Source: Treponema sp. (GTDB lineage: Bacteria; Spirochaetota; Spirochaetia; Treponematales; Treponemataceae). From it: a stretch of 64,000 nt of DNA. This document shows, in pieces, positions 52,738 to 61,835 of this stretch; the stretch's first letter is position 1, and each line of letters starts with the position of its first letter. The stretch is from contig JAFSJW010000080.1 of assembly GCA_017449265.1 (NCBI GenBank), forward strand, positions 97,404 through 161,403, read 5' to 3'. The notes under the pieces are model-generated. The model made no database searches, was not told the DNA's origin, and saw only the letters and a program-made list of their open reading frames with translations. The position numbers and the translations under genes are program-made.

Positions 52738-53244
52738 TTATTTCATGCTGCCCATGTCTTTTTTCAGTATGACTTCAAATGATTCAGTATTCAGCGCGGG
52801 AATTTCCTCACCCTTGTAATCGAATGTTCCTAGAAAAATATCATCGTCATTGTTCGCAATTCCGTGAAGCTCCGAGTCTTCAACATCATGGAAAAAGAGA
52901 ATGTCAGAGATGTGGAGCGAAATCTGGTCATCGTCCCGCTTTAAGAGAAGAAAAAGAGGCTCTTTCGGAGACGAGTCGTTTTGCCCCTCAATCATCGGAA
53001 GCGGATTAATCACTGTGAACGGATCCCCGCGCCTGTTTATAACGCCCTCAATGTACGACGGCAGGAACGGCAGCTTGTAAATCGTCAGGTCACGGATAAT
53101 CTCGCGGACTTCGCATGAGCGGACGGCATATTTCTTTCCGCATATGCTGAAAATAAGCCAGCTCGTCTTTGGGGCTTGCTCCGCCGCATCTCCGTTTCCG
53201 TCTGTTCCTGCCTTTTCTATCTGCTCAATCAGCTCCTCGTTCAT
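52738..53244 (-). CDS. cheW: CheW-like chemotaxis adaptor
   Basis: The 168-residue protein contains one CheW domain (residues ~25-160): LIFSICGKKYAVRSCEVREI, then YIEGVINRRGDPFTVIN, the core adaptor strand pair. CheW links receptors to the kinase CheA. Its ATG overlaps the stop of the receptor gene by four bases, so it is translationally coupled and probably dedicated to that receptor. The N-terminal 25 residues are acidic. Confidence 0.92.
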   Translation of the reverse strand: MNEELIEQIEKAGTDGNGDAAEQAPKTSWLIFSICGKKYAVRSCEVREIIRDLTIYKLPFLPSYIEGVINRRGDPFTVINPLPMIEGQNDSSPKEPLFLLLKRDDDQISLHISDILFFHDVEDSELHGIANNDDDIFLGTFDYKGEEIPALNTESFEVILKKDMGSMK

Positions 53245-54995
53245 TCTTTTTCCTTGCTTCCGCCGTTCTCGTTAAGCTCTTCCGCAATTTCCTGAACATT
53301 CTGAGCCGCACTTGAGATGCTTTCTGTAGCCTGAGTGAAGTTGTCAACGCCAATCGCAATCTGCTTTAAAGTCACAAGAATCTGCTCGGAGGCGAGCGTC
53401 TGCTGCTGGATTATCGTCGTAATGTCGCCCGCGCTTTCAACTGTGATTTCGGAAGCATTTTTTATGCTCTCGAATTTTGCCTCAAGCTCGGTGGCTTTCT
53501 GGCAGCCTTCGTTTATTTTCTCCGTTCCGCTCTCGGAAGCTATTATGAGACTGTCGGAACTTTGCTGAATCTCATTTATTTTCTCTTTGATTTCTTTTGT
53601 TCCGTCGATTATGCCGTCAGCAAGCCGTCTGATTTCCGTGGCGACGATGTGGAAATTTTTTCCGGCTTCGCCCGCGCTTGAAACTTCAAGCTCCGCGTTG
53701 AACGCGATGATTTTTGCCTGGTCTGCCACCGAATTTATGAGCGTAACTATGTCCCAGATATTCTCGATTTTTTTTCCGAGTGATTTTATGCCCTCAATCG
53801 TGTGCTGGTTCGCGTCAAAAATTTCGTGAAGCTTTTCGATATTGCTTTTTAGCGAGGCAACGCCCGAGTTAACATCATCGGAAGTTTTCTTTGCGATTGA
53901 GTTCACATCCTTGATTTTTTTTGATATGTTCTCGGAAAGCTCGTTGTTGTCCTCCATCGTGGCTACAATTTCTTTTACGGCCGCGCTCTGGTCCTGGCTC
54001 GTTGCCGCGTTCTCTTTTGCTGCGACGGCAAGGTTCTGTGTTTCGCCATAGAGCTTGTCGCCAAGAATTTTTTCTTTAGAGCGATTTTTTTCCATATACC
54101 ACAGAAGGAATATTGTGGCGGCAATACAGATTATTGTGACAAGTATGATTACGATTGTGACGCTTTTCTCAAAGTACGACTTGAAGTCAGAAGTAAGACC
54201 TTCCGTGACAAGATACCAAGGCGTAAAGCTGATTCTTTTTACGGCGTAGAATTTATCCTTGACGACGATTGCCTTGGATGCTTTCATGTAATCATCAGGT
54301 GACATTGTTCCGAGCTTTATGTCCGAGTCCTCAAAGTAATTTCCTTCAAGAACATCGGTCTCGTCTTTTGTGGCAAGATATCGTCCTTCACCGTCAATCA
54401 TGCTTATAGTTGATTTTTCGGTGACTTTCGTTCCTTTTGCGATTTTGCTGAACACGGACAAATCCATGTCAAAGGCGCATACTCCCAGTAGCTTTCCGTC
54501 CTCGCTCTTAACCGCGCGCGAAATCGTTACGCATTTTTTATGCTGGTCAGTGTTGAATGCGAAGAGCCTCTCCGCATTGACCGCATCTTTGAACCACGGC
54601 TTGTCGAACTGGCTGTAATTTTTGGGAATCTCAGTGTCATCGCTCATTATCATAAATCCGCCCTGAGACAAAGGCTGCGCGCTCACATAGTAGTATGTTG
54701 ATATGAATGATACTTTTCCTGTCAGCTTGACTATTTTTGAGATTGTGGCTTTGTCCTGATATTCAAGTGCCGTGCTTGCGATTATGTTCAGATTCGCAAG
54801 GTCATGGGAGAAAAGGCTTGTGACATGATTCTCCACGACGGACAAAACGCCCGATGCCTGATGCTCGATGTTTTCGTTGATGATTTTAGTCGTAACGTTA
54901 ACGAAGAATGTTATTGAGAAAAAACCGACAACTGCCAGAGGGATAAAACTTGCTATGAAAAGTTTTGGTGATATAGAGATTTTTTTGAATTTCAT
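53241..54995 (-). CDS. Methyl-accepting chemotaxis protein with dCache sensor and diverged tip
   Basis: The 584-residue receptor has two membrane helices (about residues 10-30 and 275-300) around a periplasmic dCache-type sensor with FISTYYYVSAQP and GVCAFDMDLSVF. A HAMP linker is not evident. The signalling hairpin tip reads VADQAKIIAFNAELEVSSAG against the usual [20 protein letters not shown]: several residues that contact CheA and CheW differ. The directly coupled cheW gene may have co-evolved with this tip. The ATG follows AGGAG. Confidence 0.9.
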   Translation of the reverse strand: MKFKKISISPKLFIASFIPLAVVGFFSITFFVNVTTKIINENIEHQASGVLSVVENHVTSLFSHDLANLNIIASTALEYQDKATISKIVKLTGKVSFISTYYYVSAQPLSQGGFMIMSDDTEIPKNYSQFDKPWFKDAVNAERLFAFNTDQHKKCVTISRAVKSEDGKLLGVCAFDMDLSVFSKIAKGTKVTEKSTISMIDGEGRYLATKDETDVLEGNYFEDSDIKLGTMSPDDYMKASKAIVVKDKFYAVKRISFTPWYLVTEGLTSDFKSYFEKSVTIVIILVTIICIAATIFLLWYMEKNRSKEKILGDKLYGETQNLAVAAKENAATSQDQSAAVKEIVATMEDNNELSENISKKIKDVNSIAKKTSDDVNSGVASLKSNIEKLHEIFDANQHTIEGIKSLGKKIENIWDIVTLINSVADQAKIIAFNAELEVSSAGEAGKNFHIVATEIRRLADGIIDGTKEIKEKINEIQQSSDSLIIASESGTEKINEGCQKATELEAKFESIKNASEITVESAGDITTIIQQQTLASEQILVTLKQIAIGVDNFTQATESISSAAQNVQEIAEELNENGGSKEKE

Positions 54996-55220
54996 CTGGT
55001 GACCGCTCCTAGAAAAAACATTTTCATTGGTGATAATTCCTAAAAACTGAATTTTTTGAGATTATCTATTTAACCATTATAAACCACATTCCTGAAAAAA
55101 GAAACGGTGGCGCACAGAAGGTAATTTATAAAAATTAGTTTCCGTGAAAAAATTACTTCTCATTGAGTGATTCTTGCATTAAAATATAAATGAGAGAATA
55201 AAAAAAAACAGGAGGATTTT

Positions 55221-55958
55221 ATGGAATCTACAGAAACAACCGCTCTTGCCATGACGGAGTCGGAAAAATCTCTTTTCATGGGACGAACATACGGCTGGAT
55301 GGGACTTGCACTTTTCATAAGCGCAGTCACAGCATTCTTCACTTCGCGGAGCATCTTTTCTGCAAACGGTCTTACCACGCTCGGAAAGTTTCTTTTCGGG
55401 AACGGAATGGTGGGATTTTTCGTCCTTGTCATTTCGGAGATTGTCCTTGTTTTCTGGCTTTCGCACTCAATAAGGAAAATTTCAGTTCAAACCGCCACTA
55501 TTGGTTTTATTGCCTATTCGGTTATAAACGGAATCACTTTGTCTTCAATTTTCATTGTCTACAGAATAAGCTCTATTGCGGCTGCGTTCTTCGGCTGCTC
55601 TGCAATGTTCCTTGCGCTTTGCTTTTACGGAACTACTACAAAGCGCAACCTTCTTTCGTTCGGAAAGTACCTTATGATGGGGCTTATTGGCATTGTAATC
55701 GCGTCCCTTGCCCAGATGGTAATCGGCTTTTTCACGAAAACGCCGCTCACTATGCTGGATTTTCTTATTTCCGTTGCCACAATCATCGTGTTCACGGGGC
55801 TTACTGCCTATGATGCGCAGAAAATCATACGCACGGCAGAGCAGGCCACCGGAAGTGACGATTACAAGAAAGTTTCCATTCTTGGCGCGCTTGAGCTTTA
55901 CCTTGATTTCATCAATTTGTTCCTCGCGCTGCTCAGGCTTTTCGGAAAAAGAAGATAG
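55221..55958 (+). CDS. Bax inhibitor-1/YccA-family membrane protein
   Basis: The 245-residue protein has seven hydrophobic helices and the family's C-terminal GLTAYDAQKI and LGALELYLDFINLFLALLRL. The conserved aspartates are those of the pH-sensitive di-aspartate site in BsYetJ-type Ca2+ leak channels. In bacteria these proteins modulate calcium leak or the FtsH protease. The ATG follows AGGAGG; an upstream TTGAGT-16-TATAAA is a plausible promoter. Confidence 0.92.
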   Translation: MESTETTALAMTESEKSLFMGRTYGWMGLALFISAVTAFFTSRSIFSANGLTTLGKFLFGNGMVGFFVLVISEIVLVFWLSHSIRKISVQTATIGFIAYSVINGITLSSIFIVYRISSIAAAFFGCSAMFLALCFYGTTTKRNLLSFGKYLMMGLIGIVIASLAQMVIGFFTKTPLTMLDFLISVATIIVFTGLTAYDAQKIIRTAEQATGSDDYKKVSILGALELYLDFINLFLALLRLFGKRR

Positions 55959-55981
55959 AATCCTTAATCTGTCATAAAAAA

Positions 55982-56938
55982 TTACAAGCTGTTTTTAAGG
56001 AATTCTTCGTCGCTTATCTTTGCCGACAAAACCGCGCTTTCAATTGCCCGGGACATAACTCGGGCTGCGAGTGCACCTATGGCGTTTATGTCGGCGCAAA
56101 TTTTTCCCGTGCTTGCGGCATAAATTGTGTCCCCGTCCGCCATCGTTCCTACGGGGCGGATGCTGCGGGAGTACGCGCTTCTTGTCATGGACGCGATTTT
56201 GCATAGTTCTGCCTTTGAGAACTTTGCGTTTGTGATTACAGCTCCAATCGTTGTGTTCCCTGTGAACATATCGCGGGGAGTTATGTTCTCGCACAGAGCG
56301 TCCGTGGAGTCCTCGAACGAGCGGCGGTCCTGAGTGTGCAGCCCTGCGATTTTCTTTCCGCTGGGCGAGAAAATGTCCCCCAGCGCGTTCACGCAAACTA
56401 ATGCTGCCACGAAAATCTCTCCGGTTTTTATGGCGTATATTCCGAACCCGCTTTTATCGCCTCTTTTCGTTCCCTTGATTTTTCCTACGCTTGCACCGGT
56501 TCCGCAGCCAATGTTTCCCTGCTCGTCGCTAGTTCCGGAAAGTGCTTTTTCGCAAGCGGCGCGCCCCATTTCTGCATTCGGACGAATATTTGACTTTCCG
56601 TAGTTAAGGTCAAAAATATCGGACTGGCATACGAGCGGAACGCGCGCAAAGCCCGTGTCGTAGCCGATTCCGTGTGACTCAAGGCACTGCATTACGCCGT
56701 CTGCCGCACAAAGCCCGAATGCGGAGCCTCCGCCAAGAACAAGGGCGTTTATACAGTCAGCCGCAGTCGTTGGGGTGGTCAGGGGCGTTTCGCGTGAGGC
56801 AGGACCGCCTCCGCTTATGTCAGAACCTACCGCCGCCCCGTTCGGAAAATAGATTACAGTTACGCCAGTCTTTGCTTCGTGGTCAGATTCGTGCGCAACA
56901 GAAAAATCCTTAATCGATTTTATTGAAATCTCGTTCAT
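55982..56938 (-). CDS. P1-family (DmpA/BapA-like) aminopeptidase
   Basis: The 318-residue enzyme is of the DmpA family. These Ntn-type hydrolases cleave themselves at an internal Ser or Thr and then act on N-terminal D- or beta-amino acids. Visible are GVTVIYFPNGAAVGSDISGG, ALVLGGGSAFGLCAADGV, GCGTGASVGKIKG and the cleavage region FTGNTTIGAVITNA. The ATG at 56938 follows GGGAG; the frame extends upstream into a structured leader without a start signal. Substrate unknown. Confidence 0.9.
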   Translation of the reverse strand: MNEISIKSIKDFSVAHESDHEAKTGVTVIYFPNGAAVGSDISGGGPASRETPLTTPTTAADCINALVLGGGSAFGLCAADGVMQCLESHGIGYDTGFARVPLVCQSDIFDLNYGKSNIRPNAEMGRAACEKALSGTSDEQGNIGCGTGASVGKIKGTKRGDKSGFGIYAIKTGEIFVAALVCVNALGDIFSPSGKKIAGLHTQDRRSFEDSTDALCENITPRDMFTGNTTIGAVITNAKFSKAELCKIASMTRSAYSRSIRPVGTMADGDTIYAASTGKICADINAIGALAARVMSRAIESAVLSAKISDEEFLKNSL

Positions 56939-56977
56939 TTTTGTTCTCCCATAAAAAGTCCGCGTTAGCGGTCGTGC

Positions 56978-57061
56978 AGGAGGCACGAAATCGCAGTTTT
57001 GCCAACGGCAAAATCTGCCAATGATAAAAATTACACGGATGTAATTTTTATCATGCCTCCT
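56978..57061 (-). other. Three-hairpin leader segment before the P1 peptidase
   Basis: AGGAGGCA (56978-56985) and TGCCTCCT (57054-57061) form an outer stem that encloses TTTTGCC-AAC-GGCAAAA (56997-57013) and a perfect 13-bp hairpin, TGATAAAAATTAC/GTAATTTTTATCA (57022-57053). The motif GCTAACGC flanks it on both sides (minus strand). Function unknown. Confidence 0.5.
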
Positions 57062-57110
57062 CGTATAAACTTTGCGTTAGCACTCAAAATCCTTACTTTA
57101 TAGAAATTTC

Positions 57111-57836
57111 CTATTTATATAAGAGAAAAATCATCGGGATTTTTCCTAATTCTTTGGGCGGCGATTTTTTCCAGTCGGAAATACGCATCGTTTTTATGAA
57201 CTCGTCTTTTGTGGTTATTCCTTGCGCAAGGCAGAGTCTTGTTTCTCCGCGGCAGGTTTTCAAGATTGCCTCGAACAGTTTTTGGTTTCTGTACGGAGCT
57301 TCAATGAAAATCTGAGTTTGGTTCTCCTTGTACGCGCGGCTTTCAAGCATTTTGATTTTTCCCTCACGCTCGCCGTTTTTTATGGGAAGATAGCCGTTGA
57401 ATGCGAAATTCTGTCCGTTGAAGCCAGAGGACATGAGGGAAAGGATTATTGAATTTGGTCCTACGAGCGGAATGACTTTCAGATTCTTTTTATGCGCAAT
57501 CTCCACGGCACGGCTTCCTGGGTCTCCTACCGCAGGACAGCCCGCGTCCGAGATTACGCCCATAGGCTCGCCTTTTTCAAGCGGAAGAAGAATTTTTGAC
57601 AAATCCGCCTTTTCGTCTGTATGCTCGCTAAGCTCAGTGAAATCATAATCTTCCGCATTGAAGTCCGTGATAATCCTTGAAAGAAATCGAACTGCAGATT
57701 TTCTTGATTCCACGATAAAATGGCGGATATTTCTGACAATCGCCGCATTGTACGCCGGAAGCACATTCTCGGACGGAGTGTCGCCAATAGGGGAAGGAAT
57801 CAGATAAAGCGCAGGTTCGATTTTTTCTTTTTCCAT
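57111..57836 (-). CDS. SAM-dependent methyltransferase, RsmI/tetrapyrrole-methylase family
   Basis: The 241-residue protein shows LYLIPSPIGDTPSENVLP at the start, GVISDAGCPAVGDPGSRAVE and PLVGPNSIILSLMSSGF, the glycine-rich AdoMet loops of the family that includes RsmI (16S rRNA C1402 2'-O-methylation). It differs from RsmI in its first loops and is closer to short RsmI-related proteins of unassigned substrate. The ATG at 57836 begins seven bases after the pyrE stop without a clear ribosome-binding site, suggesting coupled translation. Confidence 0.88.
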   Translation of the reverse strand: MEKEKIEPALYLIPSPIGDTPSENVLPAYNAAIVRNIRHFIVESRKSAVRFLSRIITDFNAEDYDFTELSEHTDEKADLSKILLPLEKGEPMGVISDAGCPAVGDPGSRAVEIAHKKNLKVIPLVGPNSIILSLMSSGFNGQNFAFNGYLPIKNGEREGKIKMLESRAYKENQTQIFIEAPYRNQKLFEAILKTCRGETRLCLAQGITTKDEFIKTMRISDWKKSPPKELGKIPMIFLLYK

Positions 57837-57843
57837 AAGAATC

Positions 57844-58530
57844 TTATTTTGCGCCGTAAATCTCATAATATGAGTCGATTTCTTTCTTTATTCCGTCGGT
57901 TATGATTTTTTTGTCGCCGTTCGTGTAAAGATAATCGATAACATCTTTCATCGTGACGATTGCCCGGGCCGGAAAACCATATTTTTCGGATATTACGCCA
58001 AGCGCGGCTTTGTCCGAGTCAGGAGCTTTTTCCATGCGGTCAAGAGAAACAATTTCTCCGATGATTTTTATTCCTCCCGCATTCGTTTCCTGGGACTTTA
58101 TCTTAGGATAAGTTTCGTCTATTGATTTTCCGGAAGTCGTCACATCTTCAATGATTACAACTTTATCGCCGTCTTTTATTTTGTAGCCAAGAAGCGCGCC
58201 TTTGTCCGCACCGTGGTCTTTTTCTTCCTTCCGGTCGGAGCAGTACTTGATTTCTTTTCCGTAAAGCTCCGAATATGCGACTGCTGTGACGACGGCAAGC
58301 GGGATTCCCTTGTACGCAGGCCCGAAGAAAACATCGATGTCGTCCCCGAAATTGTCATGGATTGCTTGTGCGTAGAATTTTCCAAGTCGGGAAAGCTGAC
58401 TTCCTGTCACATATGCGCCTGCATTCATAAAAAACGGTGACTGCCTTCCGCTTTTCAGCGTGAAAGAGCCGAATTTGAGAACCTGGCACTCAACCATAAA
58501 ATCAATGAATTCTTTCTTGTAATCTTCCAT
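57844..58530 (-). CDS. pyrE: Orotate phosphoribosyltransferase
   Basis: The 228-residue enzyme makes orotidine monophosphate from orotate and PRPP in pyrimidine synthesis. The PRPP-binding signature VVIIEDVTTSGKSIDE is clear, as are FGPAYKGIPLA and the KSGRQSPFFMNAG start. The ATG follows AAGGAA. Its neighbours are an RsmI-like methylase downstream and a flavin reductase-like gene upstream. Confidence 0.95.
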   Translation of the reverse strand: MEDYKKEFIDFMVECQVLKFGSFTLKSGRQSPFFMNAGAYVTGSQLSRLGKFYAQAIHDNFGDDIDVFFGPAYKGIPLAVVTAVAYSELYGKEIKYCSDRKEEKDHGADKGALLGYKIKDGDKVVIIEDVTTSGKSIDETYPKIKSQETNAGGIKIIGEIVSLDRMEKAPDSDKAALGVISEKYGFPARAIVTMKDVIDYLYTNGDKKIITDGIKKEIDSYYEIYGAK

Positions 58531-58559
58531 AATTTTCCTTCTTTGCTAGAGTTGATTTT

Positions 58560-59114
58560 CTATTTATTCTTGATTTTAAGTCCGTCCTTGAATGCGTTTC
58601 CCACTATCTCTCCGATTGCGCGGTACACATGGAACGAAGAATCGAACATGATTGGCTGGAGCTTTCCCAAATCAATTTTTCCGTCTGTCAGAATGGATTC
58701 GTCGGCCTGTTGCGCCACAATTTTTCCGACAAGCATCTCGCGCTTTTCGTCCCATTCTTTTACTTCGCACTCAAGCGTAAGAGGGTACTCTTCGATAATA
58801 GGCGCGTTTACATGCGCGCTTTTGTGGACATGAACGCCTGCCTTTTCGATTTTGTTCACATTCTCTCCGGACTCAAGCCCGAAGTAGTCGGAAATCTCCA
58901 TTGTGCTTTTCGTAGCGAACGATACGGTGAACGCACCTGACTTCTTGATGTTTTCCGTAGTCTTGTGCTTTCCGAGATAAAGCGTAATTTCCCCGTAGTC
59001 GGACTGAATTCCCCATGCCGCATTCATTGCGTTTGGAACTCCTTTTTCGTCATAAGTTCCGATAATAAAAACGCCTTCCGGCACGATTACTGAATGTTTT
59101 GAATCAAATTCCAT
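58560..59114 (-). CDS. Flavin reductase-like (FMN-binding split-barrel) protein
   Basis: The 184-residue protein matches the flavin reductase-like domain: VFIIGTYDEKGVPNAMNAAW is the flavin-binding strand-turn, followed by YLGKHKTTENIKKSGAFTVS and SAHVNAPIIEEYPLTLECEV. It probably binds FMN and reduces it or a small substrate with NAD(P)H. The ATG follows AGGAGG. It lies 30 bases upstream of pyrE in the same direction. Confidence 0.9.
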   Translation of the reverse strand: MEFDSKHSVIVPEGVFIIGTYDEKGVPNAMNAAWGIQSDYGEITLYLGKHKTTENIKKSGAFTVSFATKSTMEISDYFGLESGENVNKIEKAGVHVHKSAHVNAPIIEEYPLTLECEVKEWDEKREMLVGKIVAQQADESILTDGKIDLGKLQPIMFDSSFHVYRAIGEIVGNAFKDGLKIKNK

Positions 59115-59130
59115 GATTTCCTCCTAAAAT

Positions 59131-59691
59131 TTATTTATCAAGCACATAGCAAAGCTGGCCGTTGACTTCCTCAATATGCACTTTCGGCTGCTCAGGATTT
59201 ATCTCGTCGAGCATTTGGAGCTTGAATTCGCTGTTCTCCATATCCTCACGAATTGCCTCCCGCTGGGCAATAAGCGTAATCGTTATTCCCTCCAAATCGT
59301 CTTTGTCGATTTCCTTTGTTTCGTCAAACTGAACGGCCTTGTCGGAATTCGTGATGTGAAACTTTTCGTTTTGGAATGTCATTTGGGCGAGTGACTCGGC
59401 TTTTCCGTCTATGTTGTAATATCGGTAAGAAAAGCCTCTGTCCTTCATGACATAGAAAAAGACACATTCCTTCGTATCTTTGTCGTATGCCAAATAGAAA
59501 GATTCTTTTTGCGTTTCATCGGCGTAGATTTTTGGTATCTCATAATTCGTAGCGACCGAAATTGCCTTTTTCACCGTGGAAATTTCTTCAAGCCCGACTT
59601 TCACGCTTCTGGCTTTCTTTGGCTTGGCTGATGCAGGAATTAGCAGAACAGTGAGAACGAGTGCGCACGCGCACAAAAAACGATTTTTCAT
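59131..59691 (-). CDS. Secreted hypothetical protein, 186 aa
   Basis: No family recognised. The start at 59691 (behind TAGGAG) gives a signal peptide KNRFLCACALVLTVLLIPASA, after which the mature protein is predicted soluble and mostly beta (FYLAYDKDTKECVFFYVMKD, GFSYRYYNIDGKAES). The frame continues upstream to 59835 only because it shadows the end of guaA. It lies between guaA and the flavin reductase-like gene. Confidence 0.72.
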   Translation of the reverse strand: MKNRFLCACALVLTVLLIPASAKPKKARSVKVGLEEISTVKKAISVATNYEIPKIYADETQKESFYLAYDKDTKECVFFYVMKDRGFSYRYYNIDGKAESLAQMTFQNEKFHITNSDKAVQFDETKEIDKDDLEGITITLIAQREAIREDMENSEFKLQMLDEINPEQPKVHIEEVNGQLCYVLDK

Positions 59692-59758
59692 AAAAACTCC
59701 TATAAAATCCATGTCGGCAGTGTTTAGAGCCGCCAGATTTTTTTTTCTATATGCTTCC

Positions 59759-61630
59759 TTACTCCCAGCCGAATGTTGCGGGCGGCTTGTTCGTCGCATC
59801 GAAGTAGAGCGCGTCCACGAACGGAAGGGCAGCAATCTTTTTGATTATGCTGTCGAATACATCTTTGTCGAACCACGCGAACCTTGCTGTCATAACATCC
59901 TCGGAGCAGACAGGGCGCAGAACGAAGCTCGCCTTGTCTTTGGAGCTTGCGTAAGGAAGGTCAATCGTAAGGTGCTGGAAAATCGACTGGTAAAGCCCGC
60001 GCCCGTGCAGCTCTGAAAGAACTATATCATCAACTTCGCGAAGCTGATTAAGCCGCTCGCGCGTGCAGTATCCTTCCTGAATTTTCATGTCGCTGTCGGT
60101 TACGACTGGGTTCTGATAGAGCTTGATTACAGTCCTGTTCAGAAACTGGGCTTTGTTAGTGATTGTGCTTGAGGCGGCCTCGATTTTCTCCCGCTTTTCA
60201 GGCAGGTGATAGAATCCATCGCCTAATGACCTGAATGTAAGGCACGCAGGAAATCTGTATGTCCTGAAATCTCCTTGAACTCCGACGGAACGCACAGGAA
60301 GGACGCTTCTTGTCATTGATTCGGTGCATTTCTGGCAGAACTGATTTATTTCAACTGCGTCAAGCTCTTTCTGAGCAAGGCTCAGTTCCTCCGCATCTTT
60401 TTCGCTGAAAGAGCCGTCAGAGCAAAGCACGTTGATTGAAAGACCCGGACCTGGGAACGGATGCCTCATCACAAGCTCATCCGAAAGCCCCAGCTTTTTC
60501 CCGATTGCCCGAACCTCGTCCTTGTACAAATCTTTGAGCGGTTCGATAATCATTCCGGCCGCAATGAGCTTTTGGATTCCGTCCACGCGGTTGTGGTGTG
60601 TCTTTATAGTCTTGGAATTTTTCGTTCCGCCTGACTCGATGATGTCCGGGTAGAGAGTTCCTTGCGCAAGCATCCATTTTGATTCGTCAAGTTTTTGTTC
60701 CTTAACGAACTCGTCCCGCACGGTGATGAAATTTTCTCCTACAGCCATGCGTTTTTTCTGAGGGGCGGTAAGTCCTTTTATTGCGTCCAAAAAGCTCGCG
60801 GACGCATCTTTGACCAGAAAATTGTTGAAGCCGTGGGCTTTGTACGCTTTCTCCACGCTTTTGGACTCGTTCTTTCGCATAAAGCCGTTGTCAATATGAA
60901 GACCAAGAACGCGTTCCTGCCCAAGAGCTTTGTTAAGAAGGGCGAATGCCACCGTGGAGTCCACGCCTCCGCTCAGGAACAAAAGCACATTCTTGTCGCA
61001 GGCATCCTTTCTGATATTATCCATTATAATGCTAAGAACCGTATCTTCGTCCCAGTTTTTTTCCATTCCGCAAATCTTTGCGAAATTTGCAAAAATCTTG
61101 TTGCCCTCTGGCGTGTCCTTGACTTCGCAGTGGCACTGGAGCGAGAATCGTTTTTTGGAAAGGTTCTGCACGGCGGCGAAAGGACAATCTTTAGTCGTCC
61201 CGATTACCTCAAACCCGTCTCCGAGCGACAGAACTCCGTACTGATGGCTCATCCAGACCTGAGTTGATTTTGACACGCCGTCGAACAGCGGGGACTCTTT
61301 TTGCTGATTGAGAGTTGCAAAACCGAATTCGCCAACATCGGCCTTTCCGACTTTTCCCCCGTAGCATTTTGCCATGAGCTGATGACCGTAGCACAAACCA
61401 AGAATCGGAATATCAAGGTCAAGGATTTTCTCGTTGAACTCAGGCACATTTTCTTCGTAGACGGAGCTTGGCCCTCCAGAGAATACTATTCCTTTTGCGC
61501 CGTCGAAAACGGACAGCTCTGCTTGCGGAAGGGCAATTTCAGAATAAAAGCCGAGGGCACGGAATCGTTTTGCGATAAGGTGCGCGTACTGGGAGCCAAA
61601 ATCAAGGACAACTATTTTTTCTCGTGACAT
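59759..61630 (-). CDS. guaA: GMP synthase (glutamine-hydrolysing), long form
   Basis: The 623-residue enzyme converts XMP to GMP with glutamine and ATP. The amidotransferase has SGGPSSVYEE and the catalytic Cys in GLCYGHQLM. The ATP pyrophosphatase loop is FLSGGVDSTVAFALL. The C-terminal dimerisation part ends KPPATFGWE. Most bacterial enzymes are ~510-525 residues; the extra ~100 fall in the C-terminal region (KAQFLNRTVIKLYQ, LRPVCSEDVMTARF), as in eukaryote-like long forms. The ATG at 61630 follows CTGGAGA. Confidence 0.95.
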   Translation of the reverse strand: MSREKIVVLDFGSQYAHLIAKRFRALGFYSEIALPQAELSVFDGAKGIVFSGGPSSVYEENVPEFNEKILDLDIPILGLCYGHQLMAKCYGGKVGKADVGEFGFATLNQQKESPLFDGVSKSTQVWMSHQYGVLSLGDGFEVIGTTKDCPFAAVQNLSKKRFSLQCHCEVKDTPEGNKIFANFAKICGMEKNWDEDTVLSIIMDNIRKDACDKNVLLFLSGGVDSTVAFALLNKALGQERVLGLHIDNGFMRKNESKSVEKAYKAHGFNNFLVKDASASFLDAIKGLTAPQKKRMAVGENFITVRDEFVKEQKLDESKWMLAQGTLYPDIIESGGTKNSKTIKTHHNRVDGIQKLIAAGMIIEPLKDLYKDEVRAIGKKLGLSDELVMRHPFPGPGLSINVLCSDGSFSEKDAEELSLAQKELDAVEINQFCQKCTESMTRSVLPVRSVGVQGDFRTYRFPACLTFRSLGDGFYHLPEKREKIEAASSTITNKAQFLNRTVIKLYQNPVVTDSDMKIQEGYCTRERLNQLREVDDIVLSELHGRGLYQSIFQHLTIDLPYASSKDKASFVLRPVCSEDVMTARFAWFDKDVFDSIIKKIAALPFVDALYFDATNKPPATFGWE

Positions 61631-61667
61631 AAATTTTCTCCAGGGTTAATTTTTTTTTCTATAATAT

Positions 61668-61704
61668 TGGAGGAATTCGGAAATTTCAGTTTCCCGAACA
61701 AATC
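61668..61704. repeat. Dispersed palindrome, copy l (degenerate)
   Basis: AATTCGGAAATTTCAGTTTCCCGAACAAATCT-like half match, beginning eight bases after TATAAT at 61660. Only the central part is still palindromic. Confidence 0.5.
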
Positions 61705-61835
61705 TATTATATCTAAAATTCCAAATAGTGTTGTGATTTTTTGAATAAATATCGTTGAATTTTTGAAAAAATGAAAATCATTTGTCACAAATTATCTTTT
61801 TTATGGTAAAATAAAAGATAATGGAGAATTTTTGT

